Part shown: positions 8,429 to 18,614 of the stretch, piece by piece
Numbering within the stretch: the first letter of the stretch is position 1
Layout: the number at the start of each line of letters is the position of its first letter
Assembly (NCBI GenBank): GCA_033064195.1
Contig: JARBJD010000015.1
Span: 248,001 to 312,000, forward strand
Direction: 5' to 3'
Length of the DNA: 64,000 nucleotides
Origin: Blattamonas nauphoetae
Lineage: Eukaryota > Preaxostyla > Oxymonadida
Notes under the pieces: generated by a model
Seen by the model: only the letters and a program-made list of their open reading frames with translations
The model's database searches: none
Told to the model about the DNA's origin: nothing
Translations under genes and position numbers: made by a program

Positions 8429-10374
8429 TGGGAACGAAAGACAACACTCAGTTGATTGCACCGACTGTGGGCAATCGACTGGGAGGAAGGACCAGATATT
8501 TCAGCGCCGCTTGGCAAGAGTTTGGCCTAGCGGAGGTCATAGCGAAGGGAATCAAAGTCGAGTGGGGAGAGGATGGCCCTCCGACCGCAGGGGGGTCACC
8601 ATTCGAGTTACGCCTGAATGCCAAGGAGATGAAAGGATTAGCGGAGGTCATTCAAGACGAACTCAGAGAGGGAGTGATCAGGGAAACGACAAATGGCGAA
8701 GTGAGAACATGGAACCCAACCTTCGTGGTTGCGAAGTCGGACGGTGGGTGGAGAAGGATCCTGGACTGCCGCACGCTGAATCAGAATGTCGTTCCACGAC
8801 ATTTCAAAATGGAATCGTTTTCGACCGTTGCGCAGTCAATCACACAAGGATGTTGGATGTGCTCACTCGACCTCAAACATGCATATCTTCATGTCGCAAT
8901 CCACAAGCGCGACCAACCACATTTCGGTTTCCTTCACAACGGACGCGCTTATATCCAACAAACTTTATGTTTCGGACTTACGTCCGCGCCACGACAGTTT
9001 ACAAAGCTTCTTCGGCCGGTAATCGCACAGTTCAGGCGTGCGTTCCCAATCGTCGCCTATTTGGACGATTTCCTGGTAATCGGCAAATCGAAGGGAGAAT
9101 CGGAATCGAATGCTCTTCTCCTCAGAGGAAAATTAGAACTCCTAGGGTTCACAATCAACTGCAAGAAGTCACAACTGGAGGGACAGCAGCGGATTCACTT
9201 CCTCGGGCTGGAGTGGGATTCAATGAACATGACGGTCAAGGTGGGAAAGGAGAAGAGGGGGAGGACGCGAGAACTCGTGAGAGAGAGGCTCAGGCAACAC
9301 GAGCAGGGTGGAGAGACGCGTGTGCAAACTGTCGCTTCACTTGTCGGCAAACTACAGGCAATGGCTTTCGCCGACAGTCTCTGCCATTTCCAGTCACGAC
9401 ATCTGGTCGGCTGGAAGGAGAAGGTGGTTCAGTCGCATGGATGGGGTGGAAGAGGACAGCTTGGGGAAGTAGAAGTGGAAGAGTTAGAGTGGTGGAGGCA
9501 CCGATTGATGACGCCGATGTGTCGCTCCATTCGCTTGTTCAATCAGTCGGTAACTCTCAACACCGACGCAAGCGAGTGGGGGATCGGGGTGGTTTGGTCG
9601 AGGAAAGGGAAGGTGGAGAGTTGGCAGGAACGGTTCAACTCGGAGGAGAGACTGTGGTCGAGCAACAGGCGCGAAGCGGAAGCTGTGGTGAGGGGTTTCG
9701 AAGAGGGGATGCGAAGGGACCTGATCAAGAAGGGAGAGGATGTCCTGGTCATGTCGGACAATTCTGTGTGCGTGGCGAATATCAACAGACGATCGTCCGC
9801 CCTTTCACTTCTTCCACAATTCAAACGTCTATTCCTCAAAGCAGACCAGAACTTATCAAGACTTTGGGCGGAGCATGTGGCGGGCGTCGACAACGCAGTT
9901 GCGGATCGGTTGTCCAGGATAAGGGACACCACAGATTACAGTCTGAAACCTCAGAGCTTCAGACAAATCTTAGAGTACTTCCAATGCAGGCCGACTGTCG
10001 ACGCATTTGCATCGCGGCACAATCGACAAGTTCCTCGATATTGGTCCCTGATAGGCGAAGAGGAGGCAGCCGGAACGAATGCACTCCTCCAGGATTGGGG
10101 AAGAGAACAGTGCGTTTTTGCCTTTCCCCCGATCCCGCTGATTCAGCGGGTACTGGTCAAGTGGATGGAGGAGCCGACGACATTGATTTTAGTAGCTCCG
10201 GATTGGCGGTCGATACCAGGAAGAGACATTTTAGAACAGAGAGCGAGTCGTATGCTGTTGCTGGGGAGAACGGAGGAGGTGGTAGTGAAGGGACCGGGTT
10301 TAGTAGCGACGGGGAGCGGACTGCCACCAGGTCTCCTCCAAGCATTCTTGCTGGGGAGATCTGGGAGGGATTAG
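8284..10374 (+). CDS. Reverse transcriptase-RNase H of DIRS copy 2
   Basis: A 696-residue frame with RT blocks FVVAKSDGGWRRILDCR, DLKHAYLHVAI, FGLTSAPRQFTK and YLDDFLV. RNase H blocks TDASEWGIGVVW, SNRREAEAVV, VMSDNSVCVANINRRSS and AEHVAGVDNAVADRLSR follow. A downstream segment (about residues 550-680) is shared with copy 1 and precedes the recombinase. The first residues overlap the gag-like frame and the true start of the domain is probably near GTRYFSAAW-like sequence about 60 residues in. Confidence 0.9.
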   Translation: MGCSEPDQFQTSSSERSRKGEGSTETEERNTSVLQPSSQSEINTRKILMGTKDNTQLIAPTVGNRLGGRTRYFSAAWQEFGLAEVIAKGIKVEWGEDGPPTAGGSPFELRLNAKEMKGLAEVIQDELREGVIRETTNGEVRTWNPTFVVAKSDGGWRRILDCRTLNQNVVPRHFKMESFSTVAQSITQGCWMCSLDLKHAYLHVAIHKRDQPHFGFLHNGRAYIQQTLCFGLTSAPRQFTKLLRPVIAQFRRAFPIVAYLDDFLVIGKSKGESESNALLLRGKLELLGFTINCKKSQLEGQQRIHFLGLEWDSMNMTVKVGKEKRGRTRELVRERLRQHEQGGETRVQTVASLVGKLQAMAFADSLCHFQSRHLVGWKEKVVQSHGWGGRGQLGEVEVEELEWWRHRLMTPMCRSIRLFNQSVTLNTDASEWGIGVVWSRKGKVESWQERFNSEERLWSSNRREAEAVVRGFEEGMRRDLIKKGEDVLVMSDNSVCVANINRRSSALSLLPQFKRLFLKADQNLSRLWAEHVAGVDNAVADRLSRIRDTTDYSLKPQSFRQILEYFQCRPTVDAFASRHNRQVPRYWSLIGEEEAAGTNALLQDWGREQCVFAFPPIPLIQRVLVKWMEEPTTLILVAPDWRSIPGRDILEQRASRMLLLGRTEEVVVKGPGLVATGSGLPPGLLQAFLLGRSGRD

Positions 10375-11516
10375 TCGATGAACTGGAAATGGAGGTTGAC
10401 ACTAAGGTTTGGATGTTGGCAGGATTGAGCAAGGAAACTGAAAGACAATATGCGGGCGCTATTCGTCGTTGGATCGAGGAGGAGGACGCAGCTGGCAGGA
10501 ACTGGAAAGATATTGATGGGATTAGAGTTGCAAACTTTCTGGCGAGATGGATGAGGAGAAGCGGATCGAGGGGAACAACGGAAGCTGCGAGAAGTGCATT
10601 ATCCTTCCTCTCACAACTGTTTGGGAAGGGCCAAGTGGGCGTGTCACTCCCGGTGACAGCGACTATGAGAGGGATCCGCACTGTCCATCCGACGAAGGCT
10701 AAGTATGAGGACATATGGGACGCGAAGATTCTGGAGGATGAGATCCTCAAACGATGGGTAATTCGTGGACAGGTCGAAGAAGAGATGGTTCAGACAATAA
10801 TCGCGGCATTACTGATGATGCAACACGCGGTGCGCTTTACAGAGATGGCAAGAATACGATGAGATTCCGTTCAGATGAGCAAAAGTAAGTACGAGACGAG
10901 TTTCATGACGAGGTTGAAGACAGGTGAAGGATGGGAGAGGGTGACAGTGAATGAGAGGGATTTGAACGAGGGCCTGCGAATCTGCGACTGGATTACAGAA
11001 TTGGATAAACGAAGAGGCAGGAGTTGGACAGGACAACTCTTGGGAGAGAGGGCACGGGAAAGGGATGCAGGGGACATTGCCGCCGGGATAAAATCGCTCA
11101 TGAAGTCGGTTGGACTGGACACCGATAAATATGGAGCGTATTCGCTCAAGCACGCTGGACGATCTAGGAACAAGCGGAATGGAATGTCGGACTTAGACAA
11201 TGCGAAGCAGGCAAGACTTTCAACGTCTTCGACAGTCTTGAGGAAGTTCTACATCAAGCCAATATCGTCTCCAAACAGCCTCAAACTTTCTTCATCTCTG
11301 AATGAAGAAGCCATAGGTCGTAAATCACTGAAGAGTGATTCCGACCATGGTTCTGAAAGAAGAGATGAAGAAAGTTTACTTCCACCACCCACCCCGGCAA
11401 CTCGTAGGTCAGAGAGATTGAAAAAGTTACAGAAGACTTCATCTCTTCTTTCAGAGACCTCCAAACGGCGTAACAAAGGGATGATCACTCCATGTGGTCC
11501 AAGTGAAGTGAAGTAG
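10370..11516 (+). CDS. Tyrosine recombinase region of DIRS copy 2
   Basis: The region carries TERQYAGAIRRWIEEEDA and VANFLARWMRR (core-binding), QHAVRFTEMARIR (first catalytic Arg), YSLKHAGRSRN and a final Tyr in LRKFYIKPI, matching the copy 1 recombinase block by block. It is followed by a low-complexity basic tail within the internal complementary region. The region is not one open frame in this copy. Confidence 0.8.
11285..11375. repeat. Internal complementary region of DIRS copy 2
   Basis: It reads as the reverse complement of the left tip (AATCACTCTTCAGTGATT at 7033) joined to the reverse complement of the right tip (CCATGGTCGG ending 11611), as expected for the DIRS order. Both tips of the two copies are short palindromes. 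Confidence 0.9.
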
Positions 11517-11611
11517 GACATAATCTCATTACTTTTGACTTATTTATTCAACATTTCACGGGAATTATACTCAAACTTTCTTCATCTCTTCTTTCAGAAC
11601 CATGGTCGGAA

Positions 11612-11884
11612 CCATTCTACTTATGACATTCTTCCACCATCACTCCTACGATATTCACATCGGCCAATCGTTCAATTCTGATCGGGATGCGAAAGAATTT
11701 TTCTGGCTTTATGCGGCTTCGCATAGATTCTCTCCTCAGTTTAAAGTTCGAACAAATCAGAAAACTAGTTTGGGTACACCAAAACCAGACACCTTCGTAG
11801 TTTCCTGTCGGACATCGGAATGCCCCTTTCGAATCTTTCTGAAGAACGATCAGCAGGCTTTTGAGTGGTGGGATCAAAACAGGT
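11612..11884 (+). CDS. N-terminal piece of a MULE transposase (FAR1/WRKY-GCM1-like DNA-binding part)
   Basis: An open frame directly after the DIRS end reads through FNSDRDAKEFFWLYAASHRF and SCRTSECPFRIFLKND to WWDQN. It has the Cys pair (CRTSEC) and spacing of the FAR1-type zinc domain that heads many Mutator-like transposases. The rest of that zinc domain (WKIENCQDQH) appears almost 3 kb downstream at about 14880, so the coding region is split. The start codon is lost or displaced by the DIRS insertion, since the first Met falls at the element junction. The frame ends at AAC-AG followed by GTAAAA, a good splice donor. Confidence 0.65.
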
Positions 11885-12371
11885 AAAACTGGGATCAATC
11901 GATCCCAGTCCCCATTTTTTGACTGACATCACTTTCTTAAATAGGAGTTTCGAGATTTTCCTCATTCAATTGCAAACTCGATTTTCCTCTTTCTCACAAA
12001 GACCTGTCTTTTGCTGATTTTCGAGTCTTTTACCCGAAATCATGATTCTAAAGGAGAATGGTGTTGAGAACAGGAGTTAACAAGAGAAGAAGAGTGAAGA
12101 AAAGTCAAGGGAAGTGACCGATTTGTCTTCTCCACACAATTCAAAGTCACATGCACACACAGCTCGACGAACTCTTCAATTGGCTTCTGATTCGTCCTAT
12201 TCTTCTCGTTCCACATTCTTCTCAACTAGTCGATCACACACACAACCGAATCAACAAATCCACTCTCTCCTCTCACAGATCGCCCACACTAACTCCAAAC
12301 ACATTCTCGTTCTAGCTCTCCATCGCCAGCATCTCCTCACTCGCCAACGGATCGTCCGGCAGCCCCACCTC

Positions 12372-14040
12372 AGCTAGAAGAACATATGGACTTGCTTTCG
12401 AACTCAGCGCAGATTCTGTCATAGATACTTGTGATGCTGCAATATGGAAGAAAGGACCAATTGTAAGCATTGACACTTTTTCCCGCGTTGAGTGCACTAG
12501 GCTCGCAAAAAACACCGATCATACAATTGTTGGACAATTTTGGGAAATTGGAAAATGCCGGAAAAAAGACAAACAAAATGCGAACCTTTTCTCCAGCTCC
12601 AAATCATGTCATGTCACAGTACGATCCTTCCATTCGTCGCGATGTTGAGAGTTCTCTGTGAGAACGACAGACCATCAGCTGTTGATCCCACGCCGGAATA
12701 TGTGTTGGACTGTCAGACCTACCGAATTGGTCCCTCAATCAGATGTTTGTTGGATAGAGCGTGCTGATGACGAGATGGGAAGTAGTTGGTGGATGGGAGG
12801 ACTCGACTTTGTGGAAGGAAGTTGCTGTTGAGAATGGACATCAATCGGCGGCATGGGTTCGGAACGTAGGGCCTGGTTCGGAACGTAGGTCTTTCTGGTT
12901 TTTCAAGCTAAGTTTGGCAGTCTAAAATGCAGAAATATCACGATACAGTGAATACCGAGAAGTTACACACTATCTGAGAATTTTATGCGATCATGAGTTC
13001 AACTCGATGGAACAGAGGATCAACCTACACATTCAAAGTTTGTCGCTTTTCTGTTTCTATGATAAGATATGAACAACTACCGTCAAACAATCACATTCAA
13101 TTGATGATTTAAAGGTAGAAGGAGACATGATAAATTGAAATTTGATTGTTAAGAAATGAAACCGACACAATTGTGTGATGGGTCAGAATTGACGTTTTCT
13201 TTCTCATTTTCATCTCATCATGTGAATCATTGAAATATCACAACTAACATGTGAGTTTAAAGGGAACGTAATATATTAAAAAGAGAAGTACACCATACTC
13301 GAAGGAGAATTGAGGCCTTTTCTTGGAAGGACAGATCTGGCAGTGGATCTGACTCAATTTCATATTATCTTTCTCAATTTCACTTATTGTTCTCATCTAA
13401 ACTGGATTATCCGTTTCATGATTCAGTTTGACGACTAGAAACTCAAAAGCGAGTTGACCTGAAAGTTGACAGATCTAACAATCAAGGAGATGTTGTCAGC
13501 ACTGGACAGAAAAATCTCGACCACTTTGATGTGGATTTTCATATATTTTCCATTTCACTCTTCATTCATTTGTTTCTCTCACCTTTTTGTTGAGAAAGAA
13601 GAGAATTGCACCAGATCAGAGTCAAAGAACAAAACCAGACCACAATATCATCGTCACTACCCTTGAAAACTCAATTCGTCTCACATCATCTCCGTGCCCT
13701 ACATACCGAACCAGACCCTACATACCGAACCTGTGCCCTACGTTCCGAACCAGGCCCTACATACCGAACCCATGCCCAATCGGCTTCAGAACGCGCATGG
13801 GATCACCAAAGTTTCCAAATTATCAAAATTGTCCAACTACTGTAGCAATTCCTCGCTCGCTTGGAAAAATGCTTGAGAGGCGACAGATTTTGGAGCGGCA
13901 CCGGATCTTCTTGCTTTCAGAAGAGTACCCAGAATACAAACGAGAGACAGGCAGATCGGGGAAGACCATTCTCCACACTCGACTGACCGTTAGGAAATCG
14001 CGAGGTATTAGAGGAAAAAGAATATCAGAATAGACTTTAG
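12372..14040 (+). pseudogene. Decayed gene fragments, possibly BRCT-like, interrupted by a MITE
   Basis: Open stretches without a proper start run through DTCDAAIWKKGPIVSIDTFS (about 12415), DPTPEYVLDC (about 12690) and TLWKEVAVENGH (about 12815), then resume past the MITE at 13785 as SERAWDHQSF. The TPEYVLDC piece recalls the end of a BRCT domain and the WKEVAVENGH piece a Myb/SANT-like helix, a combination known from Rap1-type proteins, but the frames change repeatedly. Excising the MITE and one CAATCGGC copy joins HQSA directly to SERAWD in one frame, supporting insertion into formerly coding DNA. The identity is a weak guess. Confidence 0.3.
12850..13776. mobile_element. Non-autonomous DNA transposon (MITE) with Merlin-like ends
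   Basis: The left end (12850-12889, starting GGCATGGGTTCGGAACGTAG) is the reverse complement of the right end (13737-13776) over about 40 bases. The element is flanked by a perfect 8-bp duplication, CAATCGGC (12842-12849 and 13777-13784). Subterminal units of about 18 bases (GGTTCGGAACGTAGGGCC type) occur twice at the left and four times at the right. There is no transposase frame inside. The terminal GGCATGGGTT and the 8-bp duplication are shared with the 5.1-kb Merlin-type element at 54284, which could supply transposase. Confidence 0.85.
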
Positions 14041-14849
14041 ATGATGCAGAGGAAGACATACTGTTTTAAGCATCAAATTCAAACCGAACAGATGAAGTCT
14101 CATCGCATCTTGGGAAGGATGGAAAAAACAATCCCAAAACTGACCTTCCCGAAGTTGAACGACACGATGCCACGGTTGTCCGTCCTCTCTCGACCGCCCC
14201 TGCCTTCTCCTCCCAAAACCAACCGCTAATCACAATACTGAGATCTCGATTCGTCACAAACAAAACCGCGCCTCGCCGCCCCTCGTCCTCCCCGTTCTCC
14301 TCACTCACTCACTCCCCACCACTCGCCCACCGACCCCTTCCGCGCTGTGCTCTCGTCACTGTTCGTATTCCTCTGCTCTGCGATGGTTCTGACGGCGTCG
14401 ATCCAAGCGGCGTTGCACATCCACGAAGTGGGGATCTCTCGGCTGTTCTCACTTTCAATTTTACAAACTCGCACTCCCTATTCGCCATCCCCATCTCCCA
14501 GAATCGAGCTCATTCCTTCTGGAAGCAGTTCATCCGGTCTTAACCATAAATTTGGATTTCACTCTCATCTCAATTGTTTTGGACATATCATCAATTTTAT
14601 GTGCAAATCCAAGAATTATTCACTGTTTATTCTTCGGATGACATTCAGAAACTCGGAAATTTACATCATATACGCCATAATTGTGAGTCACAAAAAGACT
14701 CATGTTATTGTTCGATCTAATGAACATTTTCATTTCATCTCGGTTTTCTATTCAGATATCATATATTTCAAGAAGGAAAATAGTGAAAAGAAACGAAATG
14801 GTATTGCAGAAATTAACTGGGATCAGATCCGACTGGGATCACTGGGATC

Positions 14850-16461
14850 AAATCAGAAGCCTGACGATCAGGAACAGCGTTGGAAAATCGAAAATTGTCA
14901 GGATCAACACAAAAATACACCATGTGGCAAAAGTCCTCAGCTTCCTGCTGCCATTATCACCAATACCCTCCTCAAGAACCCTCCAAGCACCAGTTTCTGT
15001 TCTCGACAATCGACGAAAGAGCATATTTTTTCAACTTTTGGATCAGAAATTTCTCTCGAAGCATCACGCCTAATCAGAAAAGATGTCGAAGCTCATCGAT
15101 CCATAACAATGGAAGAGGAATGGAGTCGATTACCATCGATTCTCTTCGAAATTTGTACTCAGAATCCAACCGCACATTTTACTGTCAATTCAATCGACAA
15201 CATATTCGACAATTGTATTTTTGTAGTTCCTCATGGAAATACAATTCTCGAAAATTGTCTTCCAATGATATGTGTCGATGCCACATTCTTTAAGTGGGAG
15301 TTTCAACAGTGTCTATTTTTGATGACATGTGTGGATGCCCTCAGCCATGTTCACATCGTCAGTATGGGAATTTTTAATTCAGAAACACAAAAAAATTGGC
15401 AAACTTTTTTTGAGTATTCAAAAGAACACCTTCAATCCCTGAACCAGCCGAGGGTGATCATCAGTGATCATGGCTCTGCACTTGTTCCTGCGATTGCAAC
15501 TTCATTTCCAACCTTCGACCACCACTACTGCGTGCATCACATCGCTACAAATTTAAAACATCACTTGAAGGATCAAGAGAAGGGAAAAGTGGAAGAAGCC
15601 GTATCCACGCTCTTTGCCGCTGCTCGAGCAGAAGATTCATTGAAGCACTCTCAAATCATGATGTCATTGGCTGAGAGAAATGGGGAGGCGTTTGCCTCTT
15701 TAGATGGAATTGATAAAACAAAATGGACAGTGGCACATTTTCGCTTGCCATGTTTCGGCAGAATCACAAGTCAGACGGTCGAAATTCAGAACGCTCGTCT
15801 TCTCCCATTCCGAGAACTTCTTCCAACTTCATTCTTTCAGCGCTTCTACCTGCAATTACTCGAGAGTTGGGCTGGATTCCAAATGAAAGTCGGAAAACTC
15901 GTTCAAGATGTCCCTGATCCAGTAATTGAGGGAAATCTCTCGGAAATAAAGTCCTCAACAACACAAACAGTTCTTCAGGTCGACGCAAATTCATTTCAAG
16001 TGACAGCAATGGACAAACAAGAAGGCTTTCCAGTCCACTTCAACAAAGGACATCTTGTATGTGAGTGCGTCCACAATCAATCGAGAGAACTCCCATGCAG
16101 ACATATTCTCGCTGTTTGTCACAAATTCGGACGGAGCAGTACAAACGAATACGCTCCGTTCTTTCGGACACAGTCCCTGGTAAACATTGCTCAATGCAAT
16201 CTGCAGGGGATCAACGCGACACTACAAGAGCTTCCGGATAGCTCCATTCAACCTCCATCGAACCAAATCGCTCAAAAACAAAAGAAACGAATTCTCAGTC
16301 AGGGAGAATGGGAAGAACCAATTCAAAAGAAGAAGAGGACTCATTCATCGAAGGATGAGAGTCAGAAGAAAGCCAAAGAGAAGAAGAAGGCTCAGAAACT
16401 TGAGAAGAAAGCAAAAAAAGACAAGGAGAAACTGAAGGAAGAAACAAGGACGAAAAATTAG
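14850..16461 (+). CDS. MULE (Mutator-like) transposase, catalytic part
   Basis: Following the zinc-domain remainder (WKIENCQDQHKNTPC), the frame contains the MULE catalytic core: CVDATFFKWEF (first Asp, near 15275), VIISDHGSALVPAI with second Asp (near 15460) and HHYCVHHIATNLKHH. A SWIM zinc finger sits near the C-terminus, CECVHNQSRELPCRHILAVC (about 16060-16120), and a Lys-rich tail closes the protein. This order, FAR1-like finger, DDE core, SWIM, is standard for MULE transposases. The open frame extends upstream to 14347, but that part is AT-rich and not transposase-like. The catalytic region has no internal stop, so the element was active recently in evolutionary terms. Lengths and layout fit the family; activity cannot be judged because the 5' part is split. 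Confidence 0.85.
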
Positions 16462-17102
16462 GAACAATTCTAAAAAACCTTTTCTCACATTCACACAATT
16501 ATGTATTATTGATTAGAATTCATCAAGAAACAAGGAGAAGTGAAAATCTCAAAGTTCAGAACCTATATCGACACCGTCAGTCCAGTAAGTGTGTAGGCGC
16601 GATTGCGAGGATGCCCCATGATCAGTGTTGTTCCCACCGAATCTATGAGCTTGCAACATCTAAATGGGCACCTAGGGGCAGAGCCTCTACGCCCTACACG
16701 AAATGGGCTCCCAACCCTGGACATCGGGACCTCACGTCAAGGATGAACTTCTGAGAGATCGAACACTTCTCCTGTGTTCTTCTATGGAAAGTGTCTATTT
16801 TTTGGTACCTTTATACCCAAAAATGAAAAATAGTGAATTGGGACAGATCAGTGGATCTCTTAACAAGAGAGTTTAAAGAGTTGGCAAGGGGTACAATAGG
16901 ATGAAGGAATAGCGAGCGTCAGAGAGAGGTGGATTGTCCGAACCAGAGACAGACAGGGAGGCCAAACAACGAAAATTGGTGAGTCGCAATGGGGAGGATC
17001 ACGCGAAAAACACCACAAATCGACCATCAATCAACATAGAAAAGAACGGGATGACTCACCAGTGTGTTTCTCCTCTTGGTTTTTCCGACTGTCCTCATTT
17101 TA
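16462..17102. other. Spacer between MULE transposase and right arm
   Basis: No gene is seen. A short direct pair (CCTAGGGGCAGAGCCTCTAC near 16670) and mixed AT-rich sequence are present, and the last part grades into a degenerate copy of the 138-bp unit. Confidence 0.5.
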
Positions 17103-17640
17103 GAGCTCTTTCTACTTAATTACTGAGGATGGCAGTCGAAACGACGATGGATCGATAACAAAGGGGAGGGTTCGATAGTGACGCGTGAGACGACCTGCCA
17201 GTGTGTGTCTCCTTTTCTTGTTGCCTTCTCTTCTCACTTTAGATCTCATTATGAGGAATTATGAAAGATCCTTTTGGATTGCTGATGAAGAGACGACAAT
17301 GCGTTCGCGTGGATGTTGACCCTCATCACGGCTCTGTGCTGTATGTCTCCTTTTATTTTTACCTTCTCTTCTCACTTTAGATCTCATTATGAGGAATTAT
17401 GAAAGATCCTTTTGGATTGCTGATGAAGAGACGACAATGCGTTCGCGTGGATGTTGACCCTCATCACGGCTCTGTGCTGTATGTCTCCTTTTATTTTTAC
17501 CTTCTCTTCTCACTTTAGATCTCATTATGAGGAATTATGAAAGATCCTTTTGGATTGCTGATGAAGAGACGACAATGCGTTCGCGTGCACGATGACCCTC
17601 CTGAGGGCTCTGTGCTGTATCTCTCCTTTTATTTTTACCT
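17103..17640. repeat. 138-bp tandem repeat array, right (inverted copy)
   Basis: Units carrying AGATCTCATTATGAGG start at 17241, 17379 and 17517, exactly 138 bases apart, in reverse orientation to the left array. A strongly degraded unit (AGAGCTCTTTCTACTTAATT) sits at 17103, one period earlier. The right array has one full unit fewer than the left. Confidence 0.95.
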
Positions 17641-17819
17641 TCACTTTGCATCCTACGCCTTCTTTCCATCGCTATTTTCATGAATATTTCTCGAACCTGA
17701 CCCACTCACTTCCTTTGTCTATATTCACGAGTTCGATGCTTTTTTTGTTTTAATGCTCTATTTTTGACACTTCTCTCTTTGCTCATTCACTTGTCTGCCA
17801 TTCCCAAAACTGATCAATT

Positions 17820-17843
17820 GACACCTCCGTCTTCGGAGGTGTC
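17820..17843. repeat. 24-base hairpin, right copy
   Basis: GACACCTCCG, loop TCTT, CGGAGGTGTC; the mirror of 1547-1570. Confidence 0.85.
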
Positions 17844-18129
17844 CATGATCTGGTGGTGTCCAAATTCTGGTTTTTCAGAACTCAAAAGTGTCCAAATTCT
17901 GGTGGAAAATTTCAGGTGTCAAAATTCTGGTGAATTCGATCAAAAGTGTCCAAAAAATTGCGCATCTCAACGAGAGACGACAACTCGATCTGTTGCACAA
18001 TTTGAATTGAGCCGTTTCAACACACTTGAGAATCGTTATTTTCCCAAGTAGTTTGATCCACAACATTTCTCGATGTTGATCACCGAATGAATGAGTCCCG
18101 AATAAGATGAAGGACAACATGTGAGATGA

Positions 18130-18614
18130 TAAGGAAGGAATGAATCAAAAGTCAACTGCGATCTGGCCAAAAATGTTTATCGATTTCGTTTTCTCGACTT
18201 CCCGAAACGATTTTACCTCGAATCCATCATTCGTTTCTCTGAGAGTGATCTGAACAGAATGAGAAGATGAAGATAGTCAGACAGCGAGCTTGATTGATGC
18301 AGGGATGCCTCTCGCGAACACTTTCGTTTGGACAGAGTTCACAAACAAGTGGCACGTGCGAGCTTCCATGTCCACCTCCAACACAACCTCATCTCCTGTT
18401 TTGAACGAGACAGATCCATTCCCGTGAGCTGTGTAAGATTGACCAGTGCGGCGCTGCTGCAATTTATTACTTTCAAAGATGAGAGATAAGAATGAACACA
18501 CCACCGTGGGCAGAAACTGAGGGAGGCTGAAGAAGATGGGAATGAAGAGAGGCAGACTGTTGAACTGACCGAGATACAGTCGGTCGGAATGTTGAGTAAT
18601 TTGTAACTCGTCAT
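18130..18614 (-). pseudogene. SPRY-like gene fragment carried in the right arm
   Basis: The mirror copy of the fragment at 779-1250, with the same residues including GDEVVLEVDMEARTCHLFVN and the same 33-nt intron. Near-identity of the two copies shows that the inverted duplication is recent or that the arms are kept alike by gene conversion. Confidence 0.6.

Larger units (their letters stand above)
7033..11611 (+). mobile_element. DIRS-like tyrosine-recombinase retrotransposon, copy 2
   Basis: A second DIRS-order fossil, on the plus strand and head to head with copy 1. Layout: gag-like (7205-8428), RT-RNase H (8284-10374), recombinase (about 10370-11510). Inverted terminal repeats sit at about 7067-7196 and 11471-11589. 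An internal complementary region (about 11285-11375) carries the reverse complements of both tips joined at GTGATT/CCGACC. It is closely similar in layout but clearly diverged in sequence from copy 1. It looks complete in outline with about one break. The end at 11611 abuts the MULE coding frame. Confidence 0.9.
11885..14850. other. 3-kb segment splitting the MULE coding region
   Basis: The segment is flanked by a near-perfect direct repeat (TGGGATCAAAACAG at 11870, TGGGATCAAATCAG at 14843). It contains gene debris and a MITE but no convincing complete gene. Several further ACTGGGATC copies lie at both ends (11888, 14816, 14832). It could be an insertion, a rearrangement through the short repeats, or a greatly expanded intron beginning with the donor at 11884; no acceptor that restores the downstream frame is evident. 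Confidence 0.55.

Noticed and set aside
8202-10862. An 886-residue plus-strand frame over DIRS copy 2
   Set aside because: Most of it is an out-of-frame reading of the RT-RNase H region; only its last part belongs to the recombinase region, listed separately.
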